Below are positions 5,027 to 5,274 of a stretch of DNA of 5,274 bases, in pieces. The notes below the pieces were generated by a model, which made no database searches, was not told the origin of the DNA, and worked only from the letters and a program-made list of their open reading frames with translations. Made by a program: the position numbers and the translations under genes. The first letter of the stretch is position 1, and every line of letters begins with the position of its first letter. Source of the DNA: an uncultured Intestinimonas sp. (GTDB lineage: Bacteria > Bacillota_A > Clostridia > Oscillospirales > Oscillospiraceae); NCBI GenBank assembly GCA_958435885.1, contig CAUBHZ010000155.1:1-5274 (forward strand), in the 5' to 3' direction.

Positions 5027-5235
5027 GCCCCCACCTCCCGGATCTCGATGACGGTGGCGGGGCACTCCCGGGCGCACTTGCCGCAGCCCACGCAACGCTC
5101 CTGGTCCACCCGGGCCGCGATACCCTTCACCACGGCGATGGCCCCCAGGGGGCACACCTTGACGCAGCAGCCGCAGGCCACACAGTCCCCTTCGGACACA
5201 AAGGCCCTGCGGCGTCTTCTCTCCGTCTTTTCCAT
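5023..5235 (-). CDS. 2[4Fe-4S] ferredoxin-type protein
   Basis: Small electron carrier of 70 residues with two complete 4Fe-4S ligand sets: Cys18, 21, 24 and 28 in DCVACGCCVKVCPLGAI, and Cys48, 51, 54 and 58 in RCVGCGKCARECPATVI. The normal pattern of CxxCxxCxxxCP is present twice, as in clostridial ferredoxins. An additional Cys23 lies inside the first set. A run of five arginines (6-10) forms a very basic N-terminus not usual in clostridial ferredoxins, which could aid contact with membrane or a partner. The stop overlaps the next gene by ATGA, so the two products are made together and probably form one electron-transfer unit. The start at 5235 has a modest AAAGG 9 nt upstream. The frame stays open to the right edge, so a longer N-terminus cannot be excluded. 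Its promoter lies outside the window. Confidence 0.88.
   Translation of the reverse strand: MEKTERRRRRAFVSEGDCVACGCCVKVCPLGAIAVVKGIAARVDQERCVGCGKCARECPATVIEIREVGA
5034..5038 (-). promoter_or_regulatory. Ribosome binding site of the membrane Fe-S gene
   Basis: GGAGG on the minus strand, inside the last codons of the ferredoxin gene and 7 nt before the ATG at 5026. It fixes the start of the membrane protein. Confidence 0.75.
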
Positions 5236-5251
5236 CCATGACCGCCTTTCC

Positions 5252-5272
5252 GCCGCCGCTTTTCCCGGCGGC
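5252..5272. other. 7-bp GC hairpin upstream of the ferredoxin gene
   Basis: GCCGCCG (5252-5258) and CGGCGGC (5266-5272) pair perfectly around a 7-nt loop, 17 nt before the ferredoxin start. No T-run follows on either strand within the window, so it is not a recognisable terminator. It may be a leader structure, or part of a larger coding or regulatory element cut by the edge. Confidence 0.3.
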
Positions 5273-5274
5273 CT

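Overview
The window is GC-rich bacterial DNA, tightly packed, with strong Shine-Dalgarno sites (AAGGAGG, AAAAGGAG) and recognisable sigma-A-type promoters. The gene content is a Glf/GT2 pair, a family I pyrophosphatase, CcdA with a membrane-anchored TlpA/ResA-like protein, a Crp/Fnr regulator and small iron-sulfur proteins. Together with the SD strength this suggests a high-GC anaerobic Firmicute, perhaps a gut Oscillospiraceae-type Clostridium. That placement is inference from style, not from a marker gene.

Layout, left to right. (1) 1-1434, minus strand: a UDP-galactopyranose mutase gene (glf) is followed 14 nt downstream by the start of a family 2 glycosyltransferase cut by the left edge. 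This looks like a galactofuranose or surface-glycan pair with its own extended -10 promoter near 1504-1512. (2) 1571-2143, minus: a housekeeping family I inorganic pyrophosphatase (ppa) with its own promoter at 2210-2238. (3) 2329-3610, minus: a two-gene operon, ccdA then a TlpA/ResA-like thioredoxin, closed by a 13-bp GC stem terminator at 2265-2304. (4) 3611-3783: a 173-bp divergent intergenic region. It has two promoters that point at each other and two near-perfect dyads. (5) 3784-4440, plus: a Crp/Fnr-family regulator with cysteines where the cyclic-nucleotide pocket should be. (6) 4445-5235, minus: a 2[4Fe-4S] ferredoxin and a membrane Fer4_5/NapH-like iron-sulfur protein, joined by an ATGA overlap, running tail to tail into the regulator with only 4 nt between.

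The right half reads as one redox module. CcdA would carry electrons across the membrane to the surface thioredoxin. The ferredoxin and membrane Fe-S protein form a second electron-transfer pair, and the regulator between them is the obvious candidate controller. No cytochrome c, cytochrome maturation or terminal reductase gene is visible, so the final electron acceptor is unknown. The left half (sugar nucleotide and pyrophosphate metabolism) is ordinary and probably unrelated.

No RNA gene, CRISPR array, insertion sequence or attachment site was seen. No gene-free stretch exceeds 300 bases: the gaps are 136 bp (1435-1570), 185 bp (2144-2328) and 173 bp (3611-3783), and the contents of each are listed.
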